A DNA stretch of 11,391 bases from NCBI GenBank assembly GCA_963922455.1, contig CAWUIO010000162.1, positions 1 to 11,391 on the forward strand. The letters run 5' to 3'. Positions 5,505 through 11,391 of the stretch are shown here, in pieces. The notes beneath the pieces are model-generated. The model did no database searches. It was given only the letters and a program-made list of their open reading frames with translations, and was not told where the DNA came from. Source of the stretch: CAWUIO01 sp963922455 (lineage in GTDB: Bacteria; Bacteroidota; Bacteroidia; Cytophagales; Microscillaceae). A program made the translations under genes and the position numbers. How positions within the stretch are numbered: the first letter of the stretch is position 1; the number at the start of each line of letters is the position of its first letter.

Positions 5505-8108
5505 TTAGATCTGTCGATTGATCTGACTCGTAATCGTGGAGTCACTTATCTTTTCATCTTCGGCCAACAGAAAAGCCTTGCTCAAGACTATTGATAAACC
5601 TTTATCTCCGTCAAAGGGGATGAACACTTTATCGGTCGCGTTTTCGGCTGAGCGGGCAGGCACAATACATAAGTATTGGTCATTGGGTTCCATGAGAATA
5701 TTACCGCTACCCATATGGATTTTATAGGTGCGTAATTTTCCTTCCACAATCAAAAACTTACCGTCGATCCGGGCTTTGTCCCGTATTTTCTTGAGGCGAG
5801 GGAGTAATCGTTCTAGTATGGTTTTGCGGGTTTTGGCAATCTCATTCAAATCGCCAAAAGAGTAGGAGTTCCAATAATCTCGATTGGCTTGACGTTCGCC
5901 ATTATTGTCCATCCATTGGGGGTCATTGCCTACACTGCATACGCCCACAAACATATCCACGTCCCGCATGATTTCGGTAAAGACAATCTTAGGCACTTGT
6001 ACCAAATCCATGGCTTGACCGTTCTCATCTTTAAATTTCACTTGGTCCGTAGCGATATAGTACCATATCCCGGTGTCATTAAAGGCATCGTCTAGGTCCA
6101 GTTCGTCAATCCAATACTCGGCCTGGATTTTATGCTCGGGCAGGTATTTATGACAGGTTTCATTGTCGCGCCCATCATCATAGGCTCCTAGTAAGGAGTA
6201 TTTCCAGCCCCGCAAATTGGCCAGGGTGTTAAATTGGTGCTGCTTGAGAATATGGGCGGCCATACGATTAGAATACACCCGGGTATTGACCTCCGCATCA
6301 GTCAGAATATAAATTTCCCGGAAGGCCTGTTTGATGGGTTGCTTCCACTCCAAGTCAATCATCTTTTCTCGCCAAGCCAAGATGCTGGCCTCATCTGCGT
6401 GAACCGGATGCCAAAGTTTGACTTGGGCTTCCCCATCTATCCAATCAAGCAAGTCATGCTCCCGGGTATACCAATTGCCATCTAGATAAATCGCCTCGGC
6501 CGACACGTCTCCTTTACTAAAAATCCAAATTAGTTGGGTACTGATGGGATGCACCAGCCCGTGGTCTATATAGTATTTCTGGAAGGCAGGATAGTCCCAA
6601 CGACGATCCAGGATAAACTGATTATCAATACGTTGTTTCTGGGCCGAAAATACCTTCTGCATTTCCTTTACCTCTTTACGGGCTTCGTTGAGCTTTTTTG
6701 TCAAAGCGGTACTTTTCTTAACGGCACTCGGCACACTCTTCATTGCCTTGCCCTCTGGGTTGATCCATTGCTGGACCACTTTTGATCCTTGGATAGAAAT
6801 TTCTAGTCTATACTCCTCAAAAGCTAGGGTCTTTCGGCCTTTTTCCAGGTTGAAATCGGGTACGGCCATCTCTTTGAGTTCTTCTACCGAGACATGGTAG
6901 CGCTTGGCCCCTTCCTGTAAATGTTTGTCAATGGCTTTTTTGACATTGTTTTGCCGTATCTTCAATTTAAGTCGGGACAAAGCCCCTAAGCCATCTTTGC
7001 CTCGCATGGTCCCCAAGATATACACGCAGGCATTGCCAACTGAGGCTGCCGCTGGCCCCCTACCGGGGATTTTAGCATAGGCTTTTTCACAGACTTTGCT
7101 CAAGATCCGGATGGTTTCCTTGTCCGAAAAGCGCTCCATCGTCCAGACCATCCCTTTGATAAATTGTTGACTAGGAGCACTTAAATACAGGTATTCGGTA
7201 TACTGGTATTCCTGCCCACTGTATTGGTAGGTATGGGTTTGTTCACTGGGGTCGAGGGCAATCACCGTTTCCAGGACCTGGTGAGCAATGAGTTTGTAGG
7301 CCTCCAAGCCAATGAGGTCTTGGTGTTTTTTTACCGCTTCGCTAAACTTCTTAGAAGGTTTGGAGCTAGATGCTCCCGTGGCCAAATTGAAAATATGATA
7401 AAATGCACTAGCCTGGTCTTGGATCGTACCCACAATTTGGTTTACCGCTTCCCCAATATCTGGGGTCTTCAAAGAAAAACCAGGTACTTCTCCTTCGGGG
7501 CGGATCAGTTCTTCCAGCTTTTTGACGGTTTTCCGGATATCACTCCCGTAGTAACGCCGGTCATTCGGATTGGCAAACGCATCCCAAGTGAGTACTTCTT
7601 GAATAAAATCTTTCAGTTTTTCTGAGAGCTCGTTTTTTTTCAAATAATACTCAATTTGCTTAATAGCATAATTGACCGGATATCGATGTATGGTAAAATA
7701 AAAGTTTTCGTAGCTAGCTACTTGATCCAAGCTCTTTTTATACGCTTGGAAAAGCCTGATCCATTCTTCTTCCTCAAAATTGAGTTTTTTACGTAGTAAT
7801 CCAGTTTTTAGGGCTAGGGCAATGGTATGTCCATAAAAAGGGAAGCTCTCTGTACGGAAAGAATTGCCACTTTTGCCTCTTACTTGGGCTTGCTCCAGGG
7901 TCATTTCCCCAATCATCTCGGTCAGTAAAAAAACTACTTCTTTCAACTCTTCTGGGGAGCGTTTTTTTAAATCCTCATACACGGCAAGGCCTCGTAAATC
8001 GGTGTCACTATACACATAGTGTTTTTTTTCACGAATGCGCTTGATCATGCTTACCAATGCCTCCTTGGCCGGGTTATCTTCTTTCTTTTTCCCGAAAACA
8101 TTAAACAT
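5505..8108 (-). CDS. DUF4132 (MolR/YehI-like) protein
   Basis: A large 867-residue protein of the DUF4132 family, which includes E. coli MolR and YehI; the biochemical role of the family is not established. The N-terminal half (to about 420) is mainly helical. The DUF4132 core covers about 430-640: EEYRLEIS and KSVPSAVKK, a coiled-coil-like stretch (465-495), DRRWDYPAF, HPISTQLIW, then WHPVHADEASILAW, QPIKQAFREIYILTDAE and NLRGWKY. The C-terminal block (about 750-855) carries LRTYKIHMGSGNILMEPNDQYLCIVP and VFIPFDGD, typical of these proteins. There is no signal peptide or membrane span, so it is probably cytoplasmic. No WGR domain is seen. It starts 11 bases after the stop of the small Gly-Gly protein gene, so the two are almost certainly co-transcribed, and it ends at a strong terminator. 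A GGGAGG stretch within the end of the upstream gene, 15 bases from the ATG, may help initiation. Confidence 0.88.
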   Translation of the reverse strand: MFNVFGKKKEDNPAKEALVSMIKRIREKKHYVYSDTDLRGLAVYEDLKKRSPEELKEVVFLLTEMIGEMTLEQAQVRGKSGNSFRTESFPFYGHTIALALKTGLLRKKLNFEEEEWIRLFQAYKKSLDQVASYENFYFTIHRYPVNYAIKQIEYYLKKNELSEKLKDFIQEVLTWDAFANPNDRRYYGSDIRKTVKKLEELIRPEGEVPGFSLKTPDIGEAVNQIVGTIQDQASAFYHIFNLATGASSSKPSKKFSEAVKKHQDLIGLEAYKLIAHQVLETVIALDPSEQTHTYQYSGQEYQYTEYLYLSAPSQQFIKGMVWTMERFSDKETIRILSKVCEKAYAKIPGRGPAAASVGNACVYILGTMRGKDGLGALSRLKLKIRQNNVKKAIDKHLQEGAKRYHVSVEELKEMAVPDFNLEKGRKTLAFEEYRLEISIQGSKVVQQWINPEGKAMKSVPSAVKKSTALTKKLNEARKEVKEMQKVFSAQKQRIDNQFILDRRWDYPAFQKYYIDHGLVHPISTQLIWIFSKGDVSAEAIYLDGNWYTREHDLLDWIDGEAQVKLWHPVHADEASILAWREKMIDLEWKQPIKQAFREIYILTDAEVNTRVYSNRMAAHILKQHQFNTLANLRGWKYSLLGAYDDGRDNETCHKYLPEHKIQAEYWIDELDLDDAFNDTGIWYYIATDQVKFKDENGQAMDLVQVPKIVFTEIMRDVDMFVGVCSVGNDPQWMDNNGERQANRDYWNSYSFGDLNEIAKTRKTILERLLPRLKKIRDKARIDGKFLIVEGKLRTYKIHMGSGNILMEPNDQYLCIVPARSAENATDKVFIPFDGDKGLSIVLSKAFLLAEDEKISDSTITSQINRQI

Positions 8109-8119
8109 ATGCGCTGGGT

Positions 8120-8503
8120 TTAGCCTCCCACCAAGGGGGTAAGTTTAATAAATGAAACCTGAGTAGACTCCTCTACCAAAAACTTTTGCTCAAGTGTCTC
8201 TACTTGTTCCTCGTCAATCAAGATAAAAAAGCCATTATTTTGGAAGGCTTGGAGGGCGACATAGATCTGTTTTTCCACATCAATATTTGGGCGGCCCTTC
8301 TGGTTGAGCCTTTGCTCCAAATTGCTGGGCAGCACTAGGCCTTTTTTATAATCGGCCACATTTTGTACATACTTTTGGATTTCGGCTTTTACCCGGGCCT
8401 TGATAAGCTCTTGTACCGATATGTATTCAGACTCAAACTGGAGGGAAATTTTGTGTAAGATGTCGCCAGCGGCGCTTTCATCTTGAATGGTCAATGTTTT
8501 CAT
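8120..8503 (-). CDS. Small Gly-Gly-terminated protein, possible ubiquitin-like fold, partner of DUF4132
   Basis: I do not recognise an experimentally characterised family. The 127-residue product has no signal peptide or membrane segment. Reading for secondary structure: strand 1 (MKTLTIQDE), strand 2 (DILHKISLQFE, 14-24), a long helix (about 28-48), a polar linker with GLVLPSNLEQRL (55-66), a second helix (75-89), strand FFILID (92-97), then KFLVEE and VSFIKLTPLVGG (116-127). A beta hairpin, then a helix, then strands ending in an exposed Gly-Gly is the layout of beta-grasp sulfur carriers and ubiquitin-like proteins such as MoaD and ThiS; MoaD also ends in a P-V-x-G-G type tail. At 127 residues it would be an enlarged version. 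The gene leads a two-gene operon with the DUF4132 gene. The gene is secure; the fold and any modifier role are inference. Confidence 0.85.
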   Translation of the reverse strand: MKTLTIQDESAAGDILHKISLQFESEYISVQELIKARVKAEIQKYVQNVADYKKGLVLPSNLEQRLNQKGRPNIDVEKQIYVALQAFQNNGFFILIDEEQVETLEQKFLVEESTQVSFIKLTPLVGG

Positions 8504-8594
8504 ACGTTTGGGTTGATGCTAAGAAGTAAAACCAGAATATTAAATTTTTGAGCAATCAATATCGTTTTTTTTCCTGTAAATTCAAATGAAAAGC

Positions 8595-8602
8595 CAAATT
8601 TA
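8595..8602 (-). promoter_or_regulatory. Possible -7 element for the Gly-Gly protein/DUF4132 operon
   Basis: On the minus strand TAAATTTG matches the Bacteroidota TAnnTTTG consensus exactly and would give a leader of about 85 bases. No TTG is seen at the usual -33 distance, where the GGGGCTGTCCCCGGC box lies instead, so the call is weak. Confidence 0.3.
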
Positions 8603-8603
8603 T

Positions 8604-8618
8604 GGGGCTGTCCCCGGC
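8604..8618. repeat. GGGGCTGTCCCCGGC box, copy B
   Basis: Identical over 15 bases to 2919-2933, with the same GGGG/CCCC hairpin and CTGT loop. It opens a GC-rich stretch (8604-8713) inside an otherwise AT-rich gap between the PAP2 and Gly-Gly protein genes. Confidence 0.7.
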
Positions 8619-8647
8619 TGAGAGATTGTATCCCGTATGTTCCTACT

Positions 8648-8713
8648 GTGGCCGGGGCCGGCACAATTTTCCCTAAGGATTTCCTATGGCTAGCGCGGGC
8701 AAGCCCCCGCTTC
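8648..8713. repeat. GC-rich intergenic hairpins
   Basis: Two hairpins are visible. One is at 8648-8664 (GTG plus CCGG-type arms). The other is at 8695-8710 (GCGGG with CCCGC, loop CAAGCC). Read on the minus strand, the second begins GGAAGCGGGGGCTTGCC, which partly matches GGAAGCGGGGTGCCGCC at 2955-2971, so both gaps seem to share pieces of one mosaic element. The second hairpin lies about 30 bases after the PAP2 stop codon and might limit its transcript, but it lacks a T-run. Confidence 0.5.
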
Positions 8714-8739
8714 CTTAAACCAACATTTTATGAGGCCGC

Positions 8740-9630
8740 TTACTTCCATTCGGCCTGGGCCTTTTGAAAATCTTCTTGAAAGGATTGGGTATGCCACATA
8801 AGCCAGATCATGCGGTGGGCCAATTGCCGGGCGGTTTCTTCATCGCTGGGATAATGTACCCCCACAATTTCGCGGGACAAGCCAATTTCGTAGGCAAGTT
8901 TTAGGAAAGCCCCCCGTTTCTCGGGCATAAGTTCAGCCCAGGTAAAAGCCTGACAATACGCCCATAAGGTATGCCCGCTGGCAAAGGATGGGGAACTCAT
9001 GGTTTGCAACTGCTCCAATTTAGGCTCCAATTGATAAGGTCGGGGCCTAAACAAATGATACTTGACGGCAAACTCCATCAGGCGCATATCGTGCATAATA
9101 CCTTGCAATAAATGGGTCGTGGCTGGGTATTTTTCGGGGGTGTGCTGCTCTCCCATTACTTCCTGTACTTCAAAAAACAGATCATTCAAATTGGTTTGGT
9201 ACTTGGGATGCTTTTGGGTAAAATTGGTGGCGGGCCAATAGCCAATCACGGCTAATTCCATCACCCGCTTTACTTCTTCGGGGCTTCGTTTGCTTTGCAA
9301 GTCTAGCAAGAAATCGAGTTCGGCCCGGGTTTGGTCGGAGCTGTTGGCTGGGTATTCTACCGAATGTATCAAGAAATTTACTTGCTCTGAGCTCAGGTAG
9401 GCTGGTTGGCCCATAGCATAGAGAATGGCGGTACTTTTATACAAAGAAGGGGGATGCACCATGGTATCCATCCAGGCCCGGGCCGGATTGGGCTTATGGT
9501 CTAAGTTTTGAAGACTCGCATAATGGTTTTGAGCGGGCCCAAGACTCGGAATGTCCGGTATCTGTTGGGCTAGTATTGGGGTGCTTAAGAAGAGGAAACC
9601 AATAATTAGAAAATTTCGAATATGATTCAT
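8740..9630 (-). CDS. Secreted PAP2-family acid phosphatase (class A-like)
   Basis: Predicted exported vanadium-haloperoxidase/PAP2-fold phosphatase that hydrolyses phosphate monoesters outside the cytoplasm. The first 21 residues form a signal peptide (basic MNHIRN, hydrophobic core, cleavage likely after PILA). The full three-part signature is present: KX6RP with Lys190, Arg197 and Pro198 (KYHLFRPRP); SPSFASGHT with Ser218, Gly219 and His220; and SRX5HX3D with Ser252, Arg253, the nucleophile His259 and Asp263 (SREIVGVHYPSD). The 296-residue length is somewhat above the 230-250 typical of class A bacterial acid phosphatases, mostly from a longer N-terminal helical part. There are no extra membrane spans, which argues against a lipid phosphatase or undecaprenyl-diphosphatase of the membrane type. 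The substrate is unknown. Neighbouring minus-strand genes lie 176 bases upstream (DOMON) and 236 bases downstream, so it is probably its own unit. Confidence 0.93.
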   Translation of the reverse strand: MNHIRNFLIIGFLFLSTPILAQQIPDIPSLGPAQNHYASLQNLDHKPNPARAWMDTMVHPPSLYKSTAILYAMGQPAYLSSEQVNFLIHSVEYPANSSDQTRAELDFLLDLQSKRSPEEVKRVMELAVIGYWPATNFTQKHPKYQTNLNDLFFEVQEVMGEQHTPEKYPATTHLLQGIMHDMRLMEFAVKYHLFRPRPYQLEPKLEQLQTMSSPSFASGHTLWAYCQAFTWAELMPEKRGAFLKLAYEIGLSREIVGVHYPSDEETARQLAHRMIWLMWHTQSFQEDFQKAQAEWK

Positions 9631-9806
9631 ATCTATGTTTTTTCTTGTTGACGGGTATATTCCAACAAAGACGAAAGTAAGCAGCTTTCCAAGGCTATTT
9701 TCTCAAATAAGGGAGCTTACTTTACTTCTTGTTCAATTTTGATTATCCAGTAAAACCAGTCAAGTGTGTTCTTTTCATGGGCTTACTCCTGGCTGGCTTA
9801 GAAAGG

Positions 9807-10316
9807 CTAAATCCGAATTTTCACCACAGTTCGCATCGTGGAGTGGTGGGCAAAGTCATGTTCTTGGCTAAAGGCCATGTGCATAAAAAACTCACTCCCG
9901 GGTTTGAGGTGATGATGAAAATCCCCCCCGGGAATGAGGGTTAAGTCAAAGGTGATACTGCTTACCCGGCCCTCTTCCCAGCCACTTACGGAGCCCACAG
10001 CCGAGTTTCCTCCTAAATCAATTACCGGATGAACATTACCGGGTTGTATGGTGTAGAAATCTACAACTTCGGCTTTTTGGTCTTGTACCCGTCCCATCAT
10101 AAAGCTACTTCCAGCCAATTGATTTTGAGGGTTGAGCCCAATGGCTACCCAGCCATCGGTAGGGGCTTCCATGGTGACGCGGAGTTTGCCATCTACTACT
10201 TTCCACTCCACTTGCATGCCGTTTTTCTCAATTTTGTGAGGCTCTTTTACTTGGGCAGTACAAGCAGCGTTCATCATAATCCCGCCCCATATTAAAAAAA
10301 CAAGCTTCCAGTTCAT
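9807..10316 (-). CDS. Secreted DOMON-domain protein, possible b-type heme binder
   Basis: A 169-residue exported protein formed almost entirely of one DOMON domain, a beta-sandwich that binds heme or sugars in redox and adhesion proteins. Residues 1-21 are a signal peptide. A Cys19 in NAAC could make it a lipoprotein, but the -3 residue Asn is unusual, so ordinary cleavage after ACTA is equally possible. The domain shows DGWVAIGLNP (54-63), SSFMMG (70-75), VVDFYT (84-89), DLGGNS (100-105), ITFDLTLIPGGDF (121-133) and FAHHST (155-160). In heme-binding DOMON domains the ligands are a Met and a His; Met73 or Met74 and His157 or His158 sit in the expected places. No catalytic or membrane cytochrome b561 domain is attached, so it may pass electrons to, or bind a ligand for, another envelope protein. 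The adjacent PAP2 gene is also secreted. Confidence 0.85.
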   Translation of the reverse strand: MNWKLVFLIWGGIMMNAACTAQVKEPHKIEKNGMQVEWKVVDGKLRVTMEAPTDGWVAIGLNPQNQLAGSSFMMGRVQDQKAEVVDFYTIQPGNVHPVIDLGGNSAVGSVSGWEEGRVSSITFDLTLIPGGDFHHHLKPGSEFFMHMAFSQEHDFAHHSTMRTVVKIRI

Positions 10317-10392
10317 AAGTCAAGGTTTATACACGGTTCTAGTTAAGAAAAGTCATTCGATAAGCACATAAGTTCTGGAATAAAGCCAGAAT

Positions 10393-10445
10393 ATACCACT
10401 TCTTCCGAAGGGTTTTCGTGGATTTCCACGATCCTTCGGGGGTAT
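10393..10445. other. Long interrupted hairpin between the SDR and DOMON genes
   Basis: Three nested paired segments are visible: ATACC (10393-10397) with GGTAT (10441-10445), CCGAAGG (10405-10411) with CCTTCGG (10433-10439), and TCGTGG (10416-10421) with CCACGA (10426-10431) around an ATTT loop. It lies 32 bases after the SDR stop and 77 bases before the DOMON start, both read on the minus strand. There is no T-run on either strand, so it is not a standard terminator. It could be a processing or stability element of either transcript, or a structured leader. Confidence 0.6.
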
Positions 10446-10476
10446 GTATGTTTGATTTGCATAACTTGTTTGGGTT

Positions 10477-11181
10477 TTACCAAGGATTGGTTGCCCAAAT
10501 AGCCGCATCTGGGATAAAGCCTACCTCATTCATTTGGAGCATGGTTTTGATTACGTGGGCTACTTCGGAGGATTTGAGTTTTTTCTCGGGGTTTTTGACC
10601 TCATAGCCTACTTTTTCTAGAAACTCGGTAATCACTTCGCTGGGGTTTACTTGCATGACCCGAACGTTATGCGGTCGTAGTTCGGCCCGCCAACACTCGG
10701 TGAGCCCGGCCACGGCAAACTTACTGGCTACGTAGGCCGAACCTCGGGCAAAACCTTTGAGAGAAGCGGTAGAGCCTATGTTGATGATATTACCGGTTTG
10801 CTGCTCGATAAAGTAGCGGGCGGCCTCTCGGCCCACGAGCATCAAGCCTTTGACGTTGATTTCCCATACGGCTTGGAAGTTTTCGGCGCTAAGGTCTTTG
10901 AGCTCTTCAAAATGCCCACCAATGCCGGCATTGTTAATGAGCACATTGACTCCTCCCATCTGTTCCTTGGCATAGTTGAACAGGGCTTTGACATCGATTT
11001 CTTGGCTGACATCGGCTTTGAGGCCGGAGACCCCTAGCTGCTCCACGGCTAGGTCTACTTTGGCTTTATTTCTTCCACAGATGAGCACTTGGGCCCCTTC
11101 TTCTTTTAAGACCCGGGCGGTTTCGTAGCCGATGCCGCTGGTGGCACCGGTAATGAGGATTTTGGCTTCTTTTAAGTTCAT
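10477..11181 (-). CDS. SDR-family NAD(P)-dependent oxidoreductase
   Basis: Predicted cytoplasmic classical short-chain dehydrogenase/reductase acting on an alcohol/ketone substrate that cannot be named. The Rossmann fold shows TGATSGIG (11-18), then CGRNK (35-39), where Arg37 favours NADP(H) over NAD(H). The NNAG motif is at 83-86, the active-site Asn109 is in WEINV, and the catalytic Ser137 (NIGSTAS), Tyr150 and Lys154 (YVASK) complete the tetrad. The C-terminus (NPSEVITEFLEKVG) is close to the usual substrate-loop position. At 234 residues it is typical in length. The start ATG leads directly into the first beta strand, so it is reliable. It has no close operon partner: the next minus-strand gene is 160 bases away, past a large hairpin. 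A possible promoter lies at 11293-11300. Confidence 0.93.
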   Translation of the reverse strand: MNLKEAKILITGATSGIGYETARVLKEEGAQVLICGRNKAKVDLAVEQLGVSGLKADVSQEIDVKALFNYAKEQMGGVNVLINNAGIGGHFEELKDLSAENFQAVWEINVKGLMLVGREAARYFIEQQTGNIINIGSTASLKGFARGSAYVASKFAVAGLTECWRAELRPHNVRVMQVNPSEVITEFLEKVGYEVKNPEKKLKSSEVAHVIKTMLQMNEVGFIPDAAIWATNPW

Positions 11182-11292
11182 GGTTTTTGTTATTGAAGTG
11201 GGTTAAGGGAGACATTTTTTTGGCTAATCGTTCCGGATGAGCCAATTGACTTTTCGGAAGAGGCTTAAATTACACTACAACGCTCACAATTT

Positions 11293-11300
11293 CAAACGTA
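11293..11300 (-). promoter_or_regulatory. Possible -7 element for the SDR gene
   Basis: On the minus strand TACGTTTG matches TAnnTTTG exactly, about 112 bases before the ATG at 11181. I find no TTG at the expected -33 distance, so this remains a weak pattern match. Confidence 0.3.
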
Positions 11301-11315
11301 TTTTGCCTTCCTTGG

Positions 11316-11391
11316 CTTAGGGATGGCCACCCGGAGGGCCGAGACCGCCGCTGCCATGCGCGGTGGCCGGCTCGGGCTTTGCTGGCCAGCC
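11316..11391 (+). repeat. Dispersed intergenic repeat, copy 3 (runs off the window)
   Basis: Begins CTTAGGGATGG exactly as copy 1 (170-180), and shares CCGCCGCTGCC with it, then diverges. It carries its own long stem, GGCCACC (11325-11331) with GGTGGCC (11362-11368). Its tail CTCGGGCTTTGCTGGCC resembles the end block of copies 1 and 2 but in the opposite orientation, as if the second half were inverted or belonged to an adjoining copy. The element is cut by the window edge. Confidence 0.55.

Noticed and set aside
7224..7625. 133-residue plus-strand frame opposite the DUF4132 gene
   Set aside because: It is antisense to a well-supported coding region, with no recognisable motif or upstream signal.
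9729..9944. Plus-strand frame overlapping the DOMON gene end
   Set aside because: It overlaps the conserved C-terminal part of the DOMON domain in antisense and has no supporting features.

Overview
The window looks like chromosomal DNA of a member of the Bacteroidota. The evidence is exact copies of the phylum's promoter core (TAnnTTTG) in front of some genes, AT-rich leaders without clear Shine-Dalgarno sequences, and the style of the proteins. I cannot name the genus. I see no phage, insertion sequence, CRISPR array, tRNA or rRNA.

Layout. Positions 1-633 hold no gene: a pyrimidine-rich tract, seven tandem GC-rich heptamers, one copy of a dispersed intergenic repeat, and then an AT-rich leader. 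A single plus-strand gene, katG (634-2856, bifunctional catalase-peroxidase), ends in a strong terminator. It is followed by a second copy of the dispersed repeat in the opposite orientation. Every other gene is on the minus strand. In transcription order these are: an SDR oxidoreductase (11181-10477), a secreted DOMON-domain protein (10316-9807), a secreted PAP2 acid phosphatase (9630-8740), a small protein ending in Gly-Gly (8503-8120) placed 11 bases before a large DUF4132/MolR-family protein (8108-5505), a small multi-spanning membrane protein (5350-4895), a PEP mutase/isocitrate lyase superfamily enzyme (4821-4066) and a nitrilase-superfamily amidohydrolase (3893-3165).

Most genes are separated by 70-240 bases and look like independent units with housekeeping, detoxification or envelope roles. 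The clear exception is the pair 8503-5505, which looks like a two-gene operon. The small partner ends in ...TPLVGG, and its strand/helix pattern recalls beta-grasp (MoaD/ThiS/ubiquitin-like) proteins, so a ubiquitin-like modifier or sulfur carrier working with a DUF4132 protein is the most interesting hypothesis here. No E1-like, JAB-protease, MoxR or VWA gene is visible in the window.

Non-coding DNA carries a family of dispersed GC-rich elements (about 169-247, 2974-3050 reversed, 11316 to the window end), a shared hairpin box (2919-2933 and 8604-8618), a long imperfect hairpin (10393-10445) and a 24-base near-perfect dyad (5404-5427).
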